Assembly: GCF_000513995.1 (NCBI RefSeq)
Contig: NZ_AZVB01000004.1
Span: forward strand, 200,292-264,291
From: Pseudoxanthomonas sp. J35
GTDB taxonomy: Bacteria > Pseudomonadota > Gammaproteobacteria > Xanthomonadales > Xanthomonadaceae
Length of the DNA: 64,000 nucleotides
Direction of reading: 5' to 3'
Within the stretch, counting starts at the first letter, position 1. Each line of letters opens with the position of its first letter. Shown here one piece after another: positions 39,010-49,688 of this stretch. The translations under genes were made by a program, and so were the position numbers. The notes below the pieces were generated by a model. That model saw only the letters and a list, made by a program, of their open reading frames with translations, was not told the DNA's origin and ran no database searches.

Positions 39010-40181
39010 CAGGTGAACTCCTCTTCGCTGACTGGCCGGGGCGCATTCGGCGCCATCGGGGCTGAAATGGTGGTGGGGGGAAACAGGTTAGCGGCTGGGC
39101 GCCGCTTAGGCACCGCATGTTTCTTCGGCGCGAGCGCGGCGCCTTCCGGGTCGGCGGTGGCCAGCCCGGCGGTGCGCCGGCGCGGCTTGCGCGGCGGCCG
39201 CGGCCGCACTTCGGAAAGCAGGGCGGCCAGGGTGACCGCGTCGATGTTGCCGCCGGAGACCACGGCGCACTTGCGCTTGCCGGCGACGCGGCGGCCGGCG
39301 GCCAAGGCCAGGGCGCCGGCACCCTCGGCGATCAGGTTCTCCTCCAGGGCCAGCCGCACGAGGGTCTCGCGCAGCTCGGCCTCGCGCACGACGACCACGT
39401 CGTCGAGCAGGCGCGCGCACAGGCGGCGGGTGATGAAGCCCGGCACCTTCACGCGCACGCCATCGGCCAGCGACGGCACCGGGTCGATCTCGCGGATGTC
39501 GCCGCGGATCGCGCGGGCCATCGAGTCCACGCCCTCGACCTGGGCGCCGACCACGCGCACGCCCTGCGACTTCAGCGCCAGGGCCACGCCGGAGGCCAGG
39601 CCGCCGCCGCCGATCGGGACGATGACCACGTCCGGCGCGTAGGGAGCGATCTCGATGCCGATCGTGCCCTGGCCGGCGATCACGTCCGGATCGTCGAACG
39701 CGGACAGGAAGCGGTAGTCGTTCTGCTCGGCCAGCTGGCGGGCGAAGGCATAGGCCTCGTCGTAGCTGTCGCCGTGCTGGCGCACGGTCGCGCCCCAGTG
39801 GGCGACGCCGGCGATCTTGGTCTGCGGCGCGCCGTGCGGCATCACCGTGATCGCCTGCACGCCCAGCCGGTAGGCGGCCCAGGCCACGCCCTGGGCGTGG
39901 TTGCCGGCCGAGGCGCAGATCACCGGCCGGTGGTCGCCGCGTTCCTGCGCGGCCAGCATCGCGTTGAGCGCGCCGCGGACCTTGTAGGAACCGGTGCGCT
40001 GCAGGTTCTCCAGCTTCAGCATCACGCCGAAGCGCTCGGCGTGGTGCATCGGCGTCACCGGGAGGAAGCGGCGCAGCCGCGACTGCGCGGCCAGCACCTC
40101 GGCGACGCCCACGTCGACGACACCGACGTCGCCGACGTCCGCCTCCTTCGAACCGGTGCTGGCGCGGCCGCTGTCAGGCAT
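39006..40181 (-). CDS. ilvA: Threonine dehydratase, short form without ACT regulatory domain
   Basis: PLP enzyme that converts threonine to 2-ketobutyrate for isoleucine. 391 residues. The PLP lysine lies in [13 protein letters not shown] (K67); [31 protein letters not shown] and the late [10 protein letters not shown] are conserved. The catalytic domain ends at about residue 325. Instead of the isoleucine-binding ACT-like domain of classical IlvA there is a Pro/Arg/Ala-rich tail ([12 protein letters not shown] onward). This catabolic TdcB-like form in a biosynthetic operon implies weak or absent end-product inhibition. Coupled to leuA by overlap. Confidence 0.93.
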
Positions 40182-40280
40182 GGCCGCCGCCCTGCGCGAG
40201 ATGTCGAAGAAGGCACCTCCGCACCATGGCCTCCGCGCGGGCGGCCCTGGCGACGGGGGCGGGAGCAGGCAGCCGGCCCA

Positions 40281-40538
40281 TCACGCGGCCTCCTGCGCGC
40301 CGCCGTCCAGCGGCGCGATCTCGACCGACTCGCAGTCGTAGACCTTCTGCAGCTGGCGCTTCAGCGTTTCCGCCGGGCGGCTGCCGTCGACCACCAGCTG
40401 CAGGCGCCAGCGGCCGTCGCCGGCGTCGGCGCCGCCGCTGATGTGCCGCGGCGCGAATCCGCGGCGCTCGGTCATCCCGATCACCCGGACCAGCGCGCCC
40501 TCGACGGGCTTCAGCACCAGGTCAAGCCGGTAACGCAT
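40281..40538 (-). CDS. ilvM: Acetolactate synthase small (ACT) subunit
   Basis: An 85-residue ACT-domain protein: [36 protein letters not shown] with the later LQLVVDGSRPAETLKRQLQKVYDCESVEI. This is IlvM size (E. coli IlvM is 87 residues) and contains a single ACT domain, without the extended C-terminus of IlvH/IlvN. The start overlaps the ilvG stop by 17 bases. A 99-base gap to ilvA follows. Confidence 0.93.
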   Translation of the reverse strand: MRYRLDLVLKPVEGALVRVIGMTERRGFAPRHISGGADAGDGRWRLQLVVDGSRPAETLKRQLQKVYDCESVEIAPLDGGAQEAA

Positions 40539-42267
40539 GCGCGGACTCCGCCTTCTGTTCATTGGGGTTGGACTCCAGCATCTGGCTGTTGGCCGTGTTC
40601 GGCGGCACCAGCGGCCAGACATTGGCGCGCGCATCGATCTTCACGTGCAGCAGGCCGGGGCCGGGCGCGGCCAGCAGCGCGGCCAGCGCGTCCTCGACCT
40701 CGCTGCGCTGGGTGATCGCGGTGGCGGGGATGCCGCACACCCGTGCCAGGGCGGCGAAGTCCGGGTTGTCGGACAGGTCGATCTCGCTGTAGCGCTTGTC
40801 GAAGAACAGCTCCTGCCACTGCCGGACCATGCCCAGCGAGCTGTTGTCGAGCAGGATCATCTTGATCGGCAGCTGGCAGCGGGCCACGGTGACCAGCTCC
40901 TGCACGTTCATCATGAAGCTGCCGTCGCCGGAAACCATCACCACCGGACGTTCCGGGCAGGCGAACTGCGCGCCCATCGCCGCCGGCAGGCCGAAGCCCA
41001 TCGTGCCCAGCGCGCCGGAGGTCAGGTGGTTGCGTGGATGGCTGAAGCGGCAGTGCTGCGCCACCCACATCTGGTGCTGGCCGACGTCGCAGGCGACCAC
41101 CGCGTCCGGGGCCAGCTCGCTGACCCGCTTCAGCAGGGCCGGGGCGTAGATGTCCTGGCCGGGCGCGTCGTAGCGGGCGGCGTGGCGCTCGCGGTTCTTG
41201 GCGCAGCGCTGGCGCCAGTCGTTCTGCGCGTGGTTGGTCGAGTAGCTGCGCGCGGCGGCGGCCAGCGCGCGCAGGCCGGCGCGGACGTCGCCGGGCAGGG
41301 CGATGTCGGCGGTGCGCAGCTTGGAGATCTCGTAGGCGTCGGCATCCAGGTGGATGACCCTGGCGAACGGCGCGAACTCGGCCAGCTTGCCGGTGGCGCG
41401 GTCGTCGAAGCGCGCGCCGACCACCACCAGCAGGTCCGACTCCTGCACGGCGATGTTGGCGGCGCGGGTGCCGTGCATGCCCAGCATGCCCAGGAACTGC
41501 GGATGGTTGCCCGGCAGCGCGCCCAGGCCGCGCAGGGTCAGCACGGTGGGGATGCCGCTGGCCTCGACGAACTGGCGGAACTCGTCCACCGCGTCGGCCA
41601 GGGCGATGCCGCCGCCGCCGTAGACCACCGGCTTCTCGGCGCCGGCGATCGCGGCGATGGCCTCGGCCAGCGCCGCGTCGGCCGGCGCCGGTTCGCGTTC
41701 GACCGTGGCCGGCACATGCGCCGGCAGGTGGGTCGCCGGACCGACCTGCACGTCCTTCGGCAGGTCGATCAGCACCGGGCCGGGGCGGCCCTCGCGGGCC
41801 AGGCGGAACGCCTCGGCCAGTACCTGCGGCAGGTCGTCGACCTTCCGCACCAGGAAGCTGTGCTTGACGATCGGCATGGTCATGCCGAACACGTCCAGTT
41901 CCTGGAAGGCATCGGTGCCCAGCAGGCTGGTGGGCACCTGGCCGGTGATGCAGACCATCGGCACCGAATCCAGCATCGCATCGGCAATGCCGGTCACCAG
42001 GTTCGACGCGCCGGGGCCGGAAGTGGCCACGCACACGCCGACCTTGCCGCTGGCGCGGGCGTAGCCGTTGGCGGCCAGCGCCGCGCCCTGCTCATGGCGG
42101 ACCAGGATGTGGCGCAATCCCGAGTCCACCAGCGCATCGTAGAACGGCATGATCGCGCCGCCCGGATAGCCGAAGATCGTATCCACCCCCTCGGCTTCCA
42201 GCGCGTGCGCGACCCAGGCCGCGCCATTGCGCAGCCCGACCGCCGCTGTGGGGGAGGTGGCGTTCAT
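40522..42267 (-). CDS. ilvG: Acetolactate synthase large subunit
   Basis: Catalytic TPP enzyme that makes acetolactate and acetohydroxybutyrate for valine, leucine and isoleucine. 581 residues. Visible are the N-terminal [46 protein letters not shown] (catalytic Glu), [28 protein letters not shown], and the TPP-Mg motif [29 protein letters not shown]. The start overlaps the ilvC stop as ATGA. ilvM is next. Called ilvG for the G-M pairing; the E. coli isozyme names do not map strictly. Confidence 0.97.
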   Translation of the reverse strand: MNATSPTAAVGLRNGAAWVAHALEAEGVDTIFGYPGGAIMPFYDALVDSGLRHILVRHEQGAALAANGYARASGKVGVCVATSGPGASNLVTGIADAMLDSVPMVCITGQVPTSLLGTDAFQELDVFGMTMPIVKHSFLVRKVDDLPQVLAEAFRLAREGRPGPVLIDLPKDVQVGPATHLPAHVPATVEREPAPADAALAEAIAAIAGAEKPVVYGGGGIALADAVDEFRQFVEASGIPTVLTLRGLGALPGNHPQFLGMLGMHGTRAANIAVQESDLLVVVGARFDDRATGKLAEFAPFARVIHLDADAYEISKLRTADIALPGDVRAGLRALAAAARSYSTNHAQNDWRQRCAKNRERHAARYDAPGQDIYAPALLKRVSELAPDAVVACDVGQHQMWVAQHCRFSHPRNHLTSGALGTMGFGLPAAMGAQFACPERPVVMVSGDGSFMMNVQELVTVARCQLPIKMILLDNSSLGMVRQWQELFFDKRYSEIDLSDNPDFAALARVCGIPATAITQRSEVEDALAALLAAPGPGLLHVKIDARANVWPLVPPNTANSQMLESNPNEQKAESAHALPA

Positions 42268-43277
42268 GCGGCTGCGGTCCTCTGCGCGGTGGCGTCGTCG
42301 GTGTCCGGCTGCGCCGCGCTGGCCTGCAGCCAGACCATCTTCGCGCGCAGTTCCTTGCCCACCTTCTCGATCGGATGGTCCTTGTCGGCCTGCTGGAAGC
42401 GCTTGTAGTTCGGCAGGCCCGCTTCGTACTCGGCCACCCAGTTCTTGGTGAAGGTGCCGTCCTGGATGTCCTTGAGCACTTCCTTCATGCGTGCCTTGAC
42501 CGAGGCGTCGATCACCCGCGGACCGCTGACGAAGTCGCCGTACTGCGCGGTCTCGGAGATGAACTCGAGCATGCGGGTGATGCCGCCTTCGTAGAACAGG
42601 TCGACGATCAGCTTCAGCTCGTGCAGGACCTCGTAGTAGGCGATCTCCGGCTGGTAGCCGGCTTCCACCAGGGTCTCGAAGCCGGCCTGGACCAGCGAGG
42701 AGGCGCCGCCGCACAGCACGGCCTGCTCGCCGAACAGGTCGGTCTCGGTCTCTTCCTTGAAGGTGGTCTTGATGATGTTGGCGCGGGCGCCGCCCAGGCC
42801 GGCGGCGTAGTCCAGCGCGTACTGCTCGGCCTTGCCGGACTTGTCCTGGTAGACGGCGTAGATGCACGGCACGCCGCGGCCGATCTCGTACTCGCGGCGG
42901 ACCAGCGCGCCCGGGCCCTTCGGCGCGACCAGGACCACGTCCATGTCCTCGCGCGGGGCGATCATGCCGAAGTGGACGTTGAGGCCGTGCGCGAACAGCA
43001 GCACCGCGCCCTGCTTCATGTTCGGCTCCAGCACGTCGGCGTAGAGCTTCTTCTGGACCATGTCGGGCGTCAGCACCGCGACCAGGTCGGCGTCCTTCAC
43101 CGCCTCGGCTGGCGACTTGACCACGAAGCCGTCGGCCTGCGCCTTCGCTTCGGTCGGGCCGCCCGGACGCAAGCCGACGGTCACGTCGAAGCCGGAGTCG
43201 CGCAGGTTCAGCGCATGCGCGCGGCCCTGGCTGCCGTAGCCGACGATCGCGATCTTGGGAGAGGTGCTGCTGGTCAT
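42264..43277 (-). CDS. ilvC: Ketol-acid reductoisomerase, class I
   Basis: Converts acetolactate and acetohydroxybutyrate to the dihydroxy acids with NADPH and Mg2+. 337 residues, the short class I form. N-terminal Rossmann motif [22 protein letters not shown], then [49 protein letters not shown] (metal-binding Asp/Glu) and [26 protein letters not shown]. First structural gene of the minus-strand ilvC-ilvG-ilvM-ilvA-leuA unit, preceded by a Val/Leu/Ile attenuator. Confidence 0.98.
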   Translation of the reverse strand: MTSSTSPKIAIVGYGSQGRAHALNLRDSGFDVTVGLRPGGPTEAKAQADGFVVKSPAEAVKDADLVAVLTPDMVQKKLYADVLEPNMKQGAVLLFAHGLNVHFGMIAPREDMDVVLVAPKGPGALVRREYEIGRGVPCIYAVYQDKSGKAEQYALDYAAGLGGARANIIKTTFKEETETDLFGEQAVLCGGASSLVQAGFETLVEAGYQPEIAYYEVLHELKLIVDLFYEGGITRMLEFISETAQYGDFVSGPRVIDASVKARMKEVLKDIQDGTFTKNWVAEYEAGLPNYKRFQQADKDHPIEKVGKELRAKMVWLQASAAQPDTDDATAQRTAAA

Positions 43278-43371
43278 GGGTGTGGTCCTGTGCGGTAGCT
43301 GTGTGGTGAAGGGGTTGGAATGTGCCGCAATCAATTCGTTTCTGCTGTTAGCGTCCGCCGGGCCCTGAAAC

Positions 43372-43403
43372 AAAAAACCCCGCGCCTTTCGGTGCGGGGT
43401 TTT
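43372..43403 (-). terminator. Attenuator terminator ahead of ilvC
   Basis: On the minus strand: AAAACCCCGCACC - GAAA - GGCGCGGGGTTTTTT. The 5' arm can pair instead with GGTGCGGG in the leader (plus positions 43442-43449), forming an 8-bp antiterminator. Confidence 0.92.
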
Positions 43404-43425
43404 CGGAATCTGGCGTCTTTTCTGC

Positions 43426-43536
43426 TTACACGCCGGTTCGTCCCGCACCTGTTGGCGAGCTAATAAGGACGAGGACAAGGACCGACGCGGAGTTCGCGTT
43501 CTGGACATTGGCCGGTGGCGTGTGGCGGTGCAGCAT
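43426..43536 (-). CDS. Branched-chain leader peptide of the ilv-leu attenuator
   Basis: A 36-residue frame starting ATG with the run SVLVLVLIS at residues 18-26: three Val, three Leu and one Ile codon in a row. A terminator follows 22 bases after its stop, then ilvC. Right after the control codons comes GGTGCGGG, which is exactly complementary to CCCGCACC in the 5' arm of the terminator, and GCACC near the leader start can pair with GGTGC to complete the 1:2 alternative. This is the arrangement of ilv attenuators. The ATG has no good Shine-Dalgarno sequence. Confidence 0.85.
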   Translation of the reverse strand: MLHRHTPPANVQNANSASVLVLVLISSPTGAGRTGV

Positions 43537-43566
43537 GGGCCTAGAGGAGCACGCGGCTTCGCGGCT

Positions 43567-43572
43567 TGTCAA
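43567..43572 (-). promoter_or_regulatory. -35 element of the ilv-leu leader promoter
   Basis: Perfect TTGACA on the minus strand. With a 17-18-base spacer the -10 region would be CTCCTC/TCCTCT, a poor match, and transcription would start at about 43537, next to the leader-peptide ATG at 43536. Confidence 0.45.
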
Positions 43573-43595
43573 GTAGCCCGTCCGGCCGCTCTACT

Positions 43596-43609
43596 GTTGC
43601 ACCTGCAAC
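43596..43609. promoter_or_regulatory. Palindrome between ilvC leader and ilvD
   Basis: GTTGCA-CC-TGCAAC, a 6+6 inverted repeat in the 175-base gap between the divergent ilv leader and ilvD. It is adjacent to the ilv leader -35. It could be a shared operator; the binding protein is unknown. Confidence 0.4.
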
Positions 43610-43711
43610 CGTGGAAACGCAGCACAATCGAGGTGCAATGCGGAGCCCGTTCCGCGGCCTTCCTTCCATGTCCAGCGGCGCCGAGGCGCCGTTTCATCCA
43701 GCCTTCGCCCG

Positions 43712-45553
43712 ATGCCCGAATACCGCTCCAGGACCTCCACCCACGGTCGCAACATGGCCGGGGCCCGCGCGCTGTGGCGCGCCACCGGCATGCAGGACGG
43801 CGACTTCCAGAAGCCGATCATCGCCATCGCCAACTCGTTCACCCAGTTCGTGCCCGGCCACGTCCACCTCAAGGACCTCGGCCAGCTGGTGGCGCGCGAG
43901 ATCGAACGCGTCGGCGGCGTGGCCAGGGAGTTCAACACGATCGCCGTCGACGACGGCATCGCGATGGGCCACGACGGCATGCTGTATTCGCTGCCCAGCC
44001 GCGAGCTGATCGCCGACGCGGTGGAGTACATGGTCAATGCGCACTGCGCCGACGCGCTGGTGTGCATCTCCAACTGCGACAAGATCACCCCGGGCATGCT
44101 GATGGCCGCGCTGCGCCTCAACATCCCCACCGTGTTCGTCTCCGGTGGGCCGATGGAAGCGGGCAAGACGCGGCTTGCCGACCACAAGCTCGACCTGATC
44201 GACGCGATGGTGATGGCCGCCGACCCGACGGCGTCCGACGAACAGGTCGCCGCGGTGGAACGCAGCGCCTGCCCGACCTGCGGCTCGTGCTCGGGCATGT
44301 TCACCGCCAACTCGATGAACTGCCTGACCGAGGCCCTGGGCCTGTCGCTGCCGGGCAACGGCACGGTGCTGGCCACGCATGCGGACCGCGAGGCGCTGTT
44401 CAAGCGCGCCGGCGTCATCGCGGTGGAGCTGTGCCACCGCTGGTACGGCGCCGGCGACGGGAGCGCGCTGCCGCGCGGCATCGCCAGCTTCGCCGCGTTC
44501 GAGAACGCGATGGCGCTGGACATCGCCATGGGCGGCTCGACCAACACCATCCTGCACCTGCTGGCCGCCGCGCAGGAGGCGGAGGTGCCGTTCACCCTGC
44601 GCGACATCGACCTGCTTTCGCGCAAGGTGCCGCAGCTGTGCAAGGTGGCGCCGAACACGCAGAAGTACCACATAGAGGACGTGCACCGCGCTGGCGGGAT
44701 CATGGCGATCCTCGGCGAGCTGGCGCGCGGCGGGCTGATCGACACCTCCGTGCCGACCGTGCATTCGAAAACCCTCGGCGAGGCGCTGGCGCGCTGGGAT
44801 GTGGCTGCCACCTCCGACGAGGCGGTGCACACCTTCTACAAGGCCGGTCCCGCGGGAATTCCCACGCAGGTGGCCTTCAGCCAGTCCACGCGCTGGCCGT
44901 CGCTGGACACCGACCGCGCCGAAGGCTGCATCCGCGACGTCGCCCACGCGTTCTCGAAGGAGGGTGGCCTGGCCGTGCTCCACGGCAACATCGCCGTCGA
45001 CGGCTGCGTGGTGAAGACGGCCGGCGTCGACGAATCGATCCTCGTGTTCGAAGGTCCGGCGCGGGTCTATGAAAGCCAGGACGCAGCGGTGAAGGGCATC
45101 CTCGGCGACGAGGTGCAGCCGGGCGAGGTGGTGGTGATCCGCTACGAAGGCCCGAAGGGCGGCCCGGGCATGCAGGAGATGCTGTACCCGACCAGCTACC
45201 TGAAGTCGAAGGGCCTGGGCAAGCAGTGCGCGCTGCTCACCGACGGCCGCTTCTCCGGCGGTACCTCGGGCCTGTCGATCGGCCACGCCTCGCCGGAAGC
45301 GGCGGCTGGCGGTGCGATCGGCCTGGTGCGCGACGGCGACCGCATCCGCATCGATATCCCGGCGCGGACCATCGACCTGCTGGTGTCCGACGAGGAGCTG
45401 GCCGCACGCCGCGCCGAACAGGACGCCAAGGGCTGGAAGCCGGCGCAGCCGCGCGCGCGCAAGGTCAGCACCGCGCTGAAGGCCTACGCGCTGCTGGCCA
45501 CCAGCGCCGACAAGGGCGCGGTGCGCGACCGCGCGCTGCTGGATGGCGCCTGA
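43712..45553 (+). CDS. ilvD: Dihydroxy-acid dehydratase
   Basis: Dehydrates dihydroxy acids to the keto acids of valine and isoleucine. 613 residues. Iron-sulfur ligands lie in [14 protein letters not shown] and [31 protein letters not shown]; other motifs are [20 protein letters not shown] and [25 protein letters not shown]. It is transcribed divergently from the ilvC leader, completing the branched-chain supercluster except for the transaminase. The last 11 bases overlap the start of a PhnD-like gene. Confidence 0.98.
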   Translation: MPEYRSRTSTHGRNMAGARALWRATGMQDGDFQKPIIAIANSFTQFVPGHVHLKDLGQLVAREIERVGGVAREFNTIAVDDGIAMGHDGMLYSLPSRELIADAVEYMVNAHCADALVCISNCDKITPGMLMAALRLNIPTVFVSGGPMEAGKTRLADHKLDLIDAMVMAADPTASDEQVAAVERSACPTCGSCSGMFTANSMNCLTEALGLSLPGNGTVLATHADREALFKRAGVIAVELCHRWYGAGDGSALPRGIASFAAFENAMALDIAMGGSTNTILHLLAAAQEAEVPFTLRDIDLLSRKVPQLCKVAPNTQKYHIEDVHRAGGIMAILGELARGGLIDTSVPTVHSKTLGEALARWDVAATSDEAVHTFYKAGPAGIPTQVAFSQSTRWPSLDTDRAEGCIRDVAHAFSKEGGLAVLHGNIAVDGCVVKTAGVDESILVFEGPARVYESQDAAVKGILGDEVQPGEVVVIRYEGPKGGPGMQEMLYPTSYLKSKGLGKQCALLTDGRFSGGTSGLSIGHASPEAAAGGAIGLVRDGDRIRIDIPARTIDLLVSDEELAARRAEQDAKGWKPAQPRARKVSTALKAYALLATSADKGAVRDRALLDGA

Positions 45554-46415
45554 CCGCCTCCGCCGCGGTGGCGGCGCGGCGCTGGGCGCATTGATGCTGG
45601 CGCTGGCCTCGGCCGGCGCCGGCGCGAGTGGCCCAGGGGACCGCGATGGCGCCGCGCCGTGGGTGGTCGCCACCTACGCCTATCCGCAGCGCGACCGCGC
45701 CGCGGCGGTGCAGCCGCTGGCCGATTACCTCGCGCGCCGTTCCGGCCATGCGGTGCAGGCCAGGATCCTGCCTTCGCCCACCGCGCTCGTGGAAGCGCTG
45801 CGCCGCGGCGAGGTGGACGTGGCCGTGCCCAACCTGCACGGCTACCTGCAGGCGCGGCCGGGCGAGGGCGCCATCGTCGCGCTGCCGGTGCCGGACGTGC
45901 CGCCGGCGCAGGCCGATCGCTACCGCGCGGTGCTGGTGGCGCGCGATGGCCTCGCCACGCTGGCGGAACTGCCGGAACGGGCACGCGAGCTGCGCCTGGT
46001 GCTGGTGGGCGCGGACTCGGCGTCCGGCGGCTTCATCCCGGTGGCGGCGTTGCGTGCGCTGGGGCTGGATCCGCGCACCGGCTTCGCCTCGCTCGACTAC
46101 GCGGGCTCGCATGCGGCGGCGCTGCAGGCGGTGGCCGAGGGCCGCGCCGACGTGGCCGCGCTGGCGGCCGATGTCTACGACGCCGGTCCGCCGCCGGGTG
46201 TGCGCGAGCTGTGGCGTTCCGCGCCCATTCCGCCGGGGCCGCTGCTGTGCCGCGCCTCGGCCGCGATCGACTGCGGCCAGGTCGCCGGGTGGCTGCTGCA
46301 GGCGCACGAGCAGGATCCGGCGGTGATGGCCGCGCTGCGCGCCGGCTGGCCGGAGTTCGGCGATGCGACCGCGTTCACGGTCGCGCCGCCGTTGCAGGAC
46401 GTGACCATCGACTAG
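45543..46415 (+). CDS. PhnD-like phosphate/phosphonate-type substrate-binding protein
   Basis: A 290-residue secreted protein. Signal peptide about 1-29 ([10 protein letters not shown]), then a type 2 periplasmic-binding fold of the PhnD/PhnS family: [64 protein letters not shown], and [25 protein letters not shown]. Such proteins usually serve phosphonate or phosphite ABC importers, but no transporter genes are near. It overlaps the ilvD stop, so it is read with ilvD. An uptake or sensing role for a small anion is inference. Confidence 0.8.
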   Translation: MAPDRLRRGGGAALGALMLALASAGAGASGPGDRDGAAPWVVATYAYPQRDRAAAVQPLADYLARRSGHAVQARILPSPTALVEALRRGEVDVAVPNLHGYLQARPGEGAIVALPVPDVPPAQADRYRAVLVARDGLATLAELPERARELRLVLVGADSASGGFIPVAALRALGLDPRTGFASLDYAGSHAAALQAVAEGRADVAALAADVYDAGPPPGVRELWRSAPIPPGPLLCRASAAIDCGQVAGWLLQAHEQDPAVMAALRAGWPEFGDATAFTVAPPLQDVTID

Positions 46416-46473
46416 GCGCGACCGGCGCGGCGGGATCGTCTATCTTCGGCCGATCCCGCAACGGTGCACCGGC

Positions 46474-48210
46474 ATGTCCCTGTTTCGATCCTCGCTGCTC
46501 CGAACCTCCGTCCTCTGCGCCGCGCTGCTGCCGCTGGCCGTCGGCGCCGCCGACCGCGTCACCGGCGAGCTGTTCGCCACCCGCTCCGAAGTGATCGCGC
46601 CGCACGCGATGGCGGCCACCTCGCATCCGCTGGCCACCCAGGTCGCGCTGGACGTGATGAAGCAGGGCGGCTCGGCGGTGGACGCGGCGATCGCCGCCAA
46701 CGCCGCGCTCGGCCTGATGGAGCCGACCGGCAATGGCATAGGCGGCGACCTGTTCGCGATCGTGTGGGATCCGAAGACGCAGAAGCTCTACGGTTACAAC
46801 GGCTCGGGCCGCTCGCCCAGGTCGCTGACCCTGGAGGAGTTCCAGCGCCGCGGCCTGAAGGACATTCCGCCGCTGGGCCCGCTGCCGGTATCGGTGCCCG
46901 GCGCGGTCGACGGCTGGTTTGCCCTGCACGGCCGCTTCGGCCGCCTGCCGATGGCCGACAACCTGGCCCCGGCGATCCGCTATGCGCGCGAAGGCCATCC
47001 GGTGCACGAGGTCATCGCCTACTACTGGGACCGTTCGGTGCCGCGGCTGTCGCAGTTCCCCGGTTTCAAGGAGCAGTTCACCATCGACGGCCGCGCGCCG
47101 CGCAAGGGCGAGCTGTGGAAGAACCCGAACCTGGCCGATACCCTGCAGAAGATCGCCGAGGGCGGCCGCGACGCGTTCTACAAGGGCCAGATCGCCCGCA
47201 CCATCGACGCCTACTTCAAGGCCAATGGCGGCTTCCTGTCCTACGAGGACCTGGCCGCGCACCAGGGCGAATGGGTCGAGCCGGTGTCGACGAACTACCG
47301 CGGCTACGACGTGTGGGAACTGCCGCCCAACAGCCAGGGCATCGCCGCGCTGCAGATGCTCAACATCCTCGAGGGCTACGATTTCTCGAAGATTCCGTTC
47401 GGTTCGCCCGAGCACGTGCACCTGTTCGTCGAGGCCAAGAAGCTGGCCTTCGCCGACCGCGCGCGCTTCTACGCCGACCCGGCGTTCCAGCCGGCGCCGG
47501 TGGCCAGGCTGGTATCCAAGGAATACGCCGCGCAGCGCCGCCAGCTGATCTCGATGGACAAGGCCCTGCGCGAAGCGCAGCCGGGCACGCCGAAGCAGCT
47601 GGAGGAGGGCGACACCATCTACCTGACCACCGCCGACGCCGACGGCATGATGGTCTCGCTGATCCAGTCCAACTACCGCGGCATGGGCAGCGGCATGGCG
47701 CCGCCGGGGCTGGGCTTCATCCTGCAGGACCGCGGCGAGATGTTCGTGCTGGCCGGCTGCGACCGCGAGCCGCGCCATCCCAACTGCTACGCGCCGGGCA
47801 AGCGCCCGTTCCAGACCATCATCCCGGCCTTCATCACGAAGGACGGCAAGCCGTGGGCGAGCTTCGGCGTGATGGGCGGGGCGATGCAGCCGCAGGGCCA
47901 CGTGCAGATCGTGATGAACCTGGTCGACTTCGGCATGAACCTGCAGGAAGCCGGCGACGCGCCGCGCATCCAGCACGAAGGCTCGACCGAACCGACCGGG
48001 CAGGGCACGGCGATGTCGGACGGCGGCGAGGTCAACCTGGAGACCGGCTTCCCCTACGAGACCGTGCGCGCGCTGATGCGCAAGGGCCATCGCATCATCT
48101 TCGCCGACGGGCCGTACGGCGGTTACCAGGCGATCCACCGCGACCCGGACAGCGGCGTCTATTACGGCGCTTCGGAGAGCCGCAAGGACGGGCAGGCGGC
48201 CGGCTACTGA
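46474..48210 (+). CDS. ggt: Gamma-glutamyltransferase
   Basis: A periplasmic Ntn-hydrolase that cleaves gamma-glutamyl bonds in glutathione and transfers the glutamyl group. 578 residues with a signal peptide (about 1-25, AVGAA/DRV). Large-subunit motifs are ATQVALDVMKQGGSAVDAAIAANAALGLMEPTGNGIGGDLFAIVWD and FADRARFYADP. Self-cleavage would occur before T381 in EEGDTIYLTTADADGMMVS, followed by YRGMGSGMAPPGLGFILQDRG and MGGAMQPQGHVQIVMNLVDFGMNLQ. Stands alone, 58 bases after the PhnD-like gene. Confidence 0.96.
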   Translation: MSLFRSSLLRTSVLCAALLPLAVGAADRVTGELFATRSEVIAPHAMAATSHPLATQVALDVMKQGGSAVDAAIAANAALGLMEPTGNGIGGDLFAIVWDPKTQKLYGYNGSGRSPRSLTLEEFQRRGLKDIPPLGPLPVSVPGAVDGWFALHGRFGRLPMADNLAPAIRYAREGHPVHEVIAYYWDRSVPRLSQFPGFKEQFTIDGRAPRKGELWKNPNLADTLQKIAEGGRDAFYKGQIARTIDAYFKANGGFLSYEDLAAHQGEWVEPVSTNYRGYDVWELPPNSQGIAALQMLNILEGYDFSKIPFGSPEHVHLFVEAKKLAFADRARFYADPAFQPAPVARLVSKEYAAQRRQLISMDKALREAQPGTPKQLEEGDTIYLTTADADGMMVSLIQSNYRGMGSGMAPPGLGFILQDRGEMFVLAGCDREPRHPNCYAPGKRPFQTIIPAFITKDGKPWASFGVMGGAMQPQGHVQIVMNLVDFGMNLQEAGDAPRIQHEGSTEPTGQGTAMSDGGEVNLETGFPYETVRALMRKGHRIIFADGPYGGYQAIHRDPDSGVYYGASESRKDGQAAGY

Positions 48211-48328
48211 GCCGCCGGCGCGCTGCGGCACCGCAGGCATAGGAGGTATGCGCGCTGCACATGCGCGCCGCAGCGTGTAAGGTCGGCCGGCCCGCAGGGT
48301 CGCGGGCCACCTGCCGGGAGTCTTACGC

Positions 48329-49663
48329 ATGCGCATGCCTGGAAGCTTCTTCGCCGGTCCCGTCCGGCTCGTGCTGGGGTGCCTGCTGTCGTTGCTGCCG
48401 CTGGCAGCGTCCGCGGCAGGACAATCGGGATTCGTGCAGGTCGAAGGCACGCGCTTCGTGCTCGACGGCAAGCCCTACCGTTTCGCCGGCGCCAACTTCT
48501 GGTATGGCGCCTACCTGGGGGCGCCGGGCGATATCGGCGACCGCGAACGCCTGCGCGCCGAACTGGACCAGCTCAAGGCCGCCGGCATCGACAACCTGCG
48601 CGTGCTGGCCATGTCCGAGGCCAGCGGCTTCAAGCGCGGGGTCAGCCCGGCGATCATGGCCGGGCCCGGGCAGTACGACGAACAGCTGCTGCAGGGCCTG
48701 GACTACCTGCTGGCGGAGATGGCCCGCCGCGACATGAAGGCGGTGCTGTACCTCAACAACTTCTGGCAGTGGTCCGGCGGCATGTCGCAGTACGTGTCCT
48801 GGGCCACCGGCGCGCCGGTGCTGGATCCGGACGCCCATGGCGACTGGAACGGCTTCATGCAGAACTCGGCGCGCTTCTACGCCATTGCCGAGGCCCAGTC
48901 CTGGTACCGCGACGCGATCCGCCAGGTGGTCGGCCGCACCAACAGCATTACCGGCGTGGCCTACGCCGACGACCCGACGGTGATGTCGTGGCAGCTGGCC
49001 AACGAACCGCGCCCGGGCAGCGACCGCGATGGCCGCGCGAACTTCGAGGCCTACCGCGCCTGGATCGCCGACACCGCCGGCTTCATCCGCCGGCTCGCGC
49101 CGAAGCAGCTGGTCAGTACCGGCAGCGAGGGCGAGAAGGGTTCGCTGGGCGACATGGCCCTGTTCCTGCAGGCGCACGACACGCCCAACGTCGATTACCT
49201 GACCTTCCATCTGTGGCCGTCGAACTGGGGCTGGATCGACCACGGCGATCCGGCGGCGCGCCTGGACACCGGGCTGGCCACCTCGCTGGCCTACATCGAC
49301 CGCCACATCGAGGTGGCCGGAAAGCTGGGCAAGCCGATCGTGCTGTCGGAGTTCGGCCTCAACCGCGATCGCGGCTCCTACGATCCGGCCTCCGGCGTGG
49401 AGGCGCGCGACCGCTTCTACCGTGCCATCTACGACCGCCTGCTGGAACGCGCCGGCGCGGGCAAGCCCATCGCCGGTTCCAACTTCTGGGCCTGGGGCGG
49501 GCGCGGGCGCACGGACAACCCGGACTGGATGTGGCAGGCCGGCGATCCGTTCACCGGCGATCCCCCGCAGGAAGCCCAGGGGCTGTTCTCGCTGTTCGAC
49601 AGCGATGCCTCGACCCTGGAGCTGGTGTCCGCGCACGCGCGGGCGATCCGCGCGCTGCCCTGA
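48329..49663 (+). CDS. Secreted glycoside hydrolase family 5 (mannanase-like)
   Basis: A 444-residue exported glycosidase. Signal peptide about 1-30 (LPLAASAA/GQSG), then a TIM barrel beginning FVQVEGTRFVLDGKPYRFAGANFWYGAYLG, which resembles family 5 endo-beta-1,4-mannanases. Catalytic residues: acid/base E226 in WQLANEPRPG and nucleophile E341 in IVLSEFGLNRD. No carbohydrate-binding module is apparent. Convergent with the BCCT gene, 25 bases apart. Mannan as substrate is an inference from the opening motif. Confidence 0.9.
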   Translation: MRMPGSFFAGPVRLVLGCLLSLLPLAASAAGQSGFVQVEGTRFVLDGKPYRFAGANFWYGAYLGAPGDIGDRERLRAELDQLKAAGIDNLRVLAMSEASGFKRGVSPAIMAGPGQYDEQLLQGLDYLLAEMARRDMKAVLYLNNFWQWSGGMSQYVSWATGAPVLDPDAHGDWNGFMQNSARFYAIAEAQSWYRDAIRQVVGRTNSITGVAYADDPTVMSWQLANEPRPGSDRDGRANFEAYRAWIADTAGFIRRLAPKQLVSTGSEGEKGSLGDMALFLQAHDTPNVDYLTFHLWPSNWGWIDHGDPAARLDTGLATSLAYIDRHIEVAGKLGKPIVLSEFGLNRDRGSYDPASGVEARDRFYRAIYDRLLERAGAGKPIAGSNFWAWGGRGRTDNPDWMWQAGDPFTGDPPQEAQGLFSLFDSDASTLELVSAHARAIRALP

Positions 49664-49688
49664 GGCGCAACTCGCTGCGCCGGTGATG

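Noticed and set aside
43429..43508. N-terminal extension of ilvC
   Set aside because: The open frame upstream of 43277 runs through the attenuator terminator and lacks conservation; [18 protein letters not shown] is the family start.
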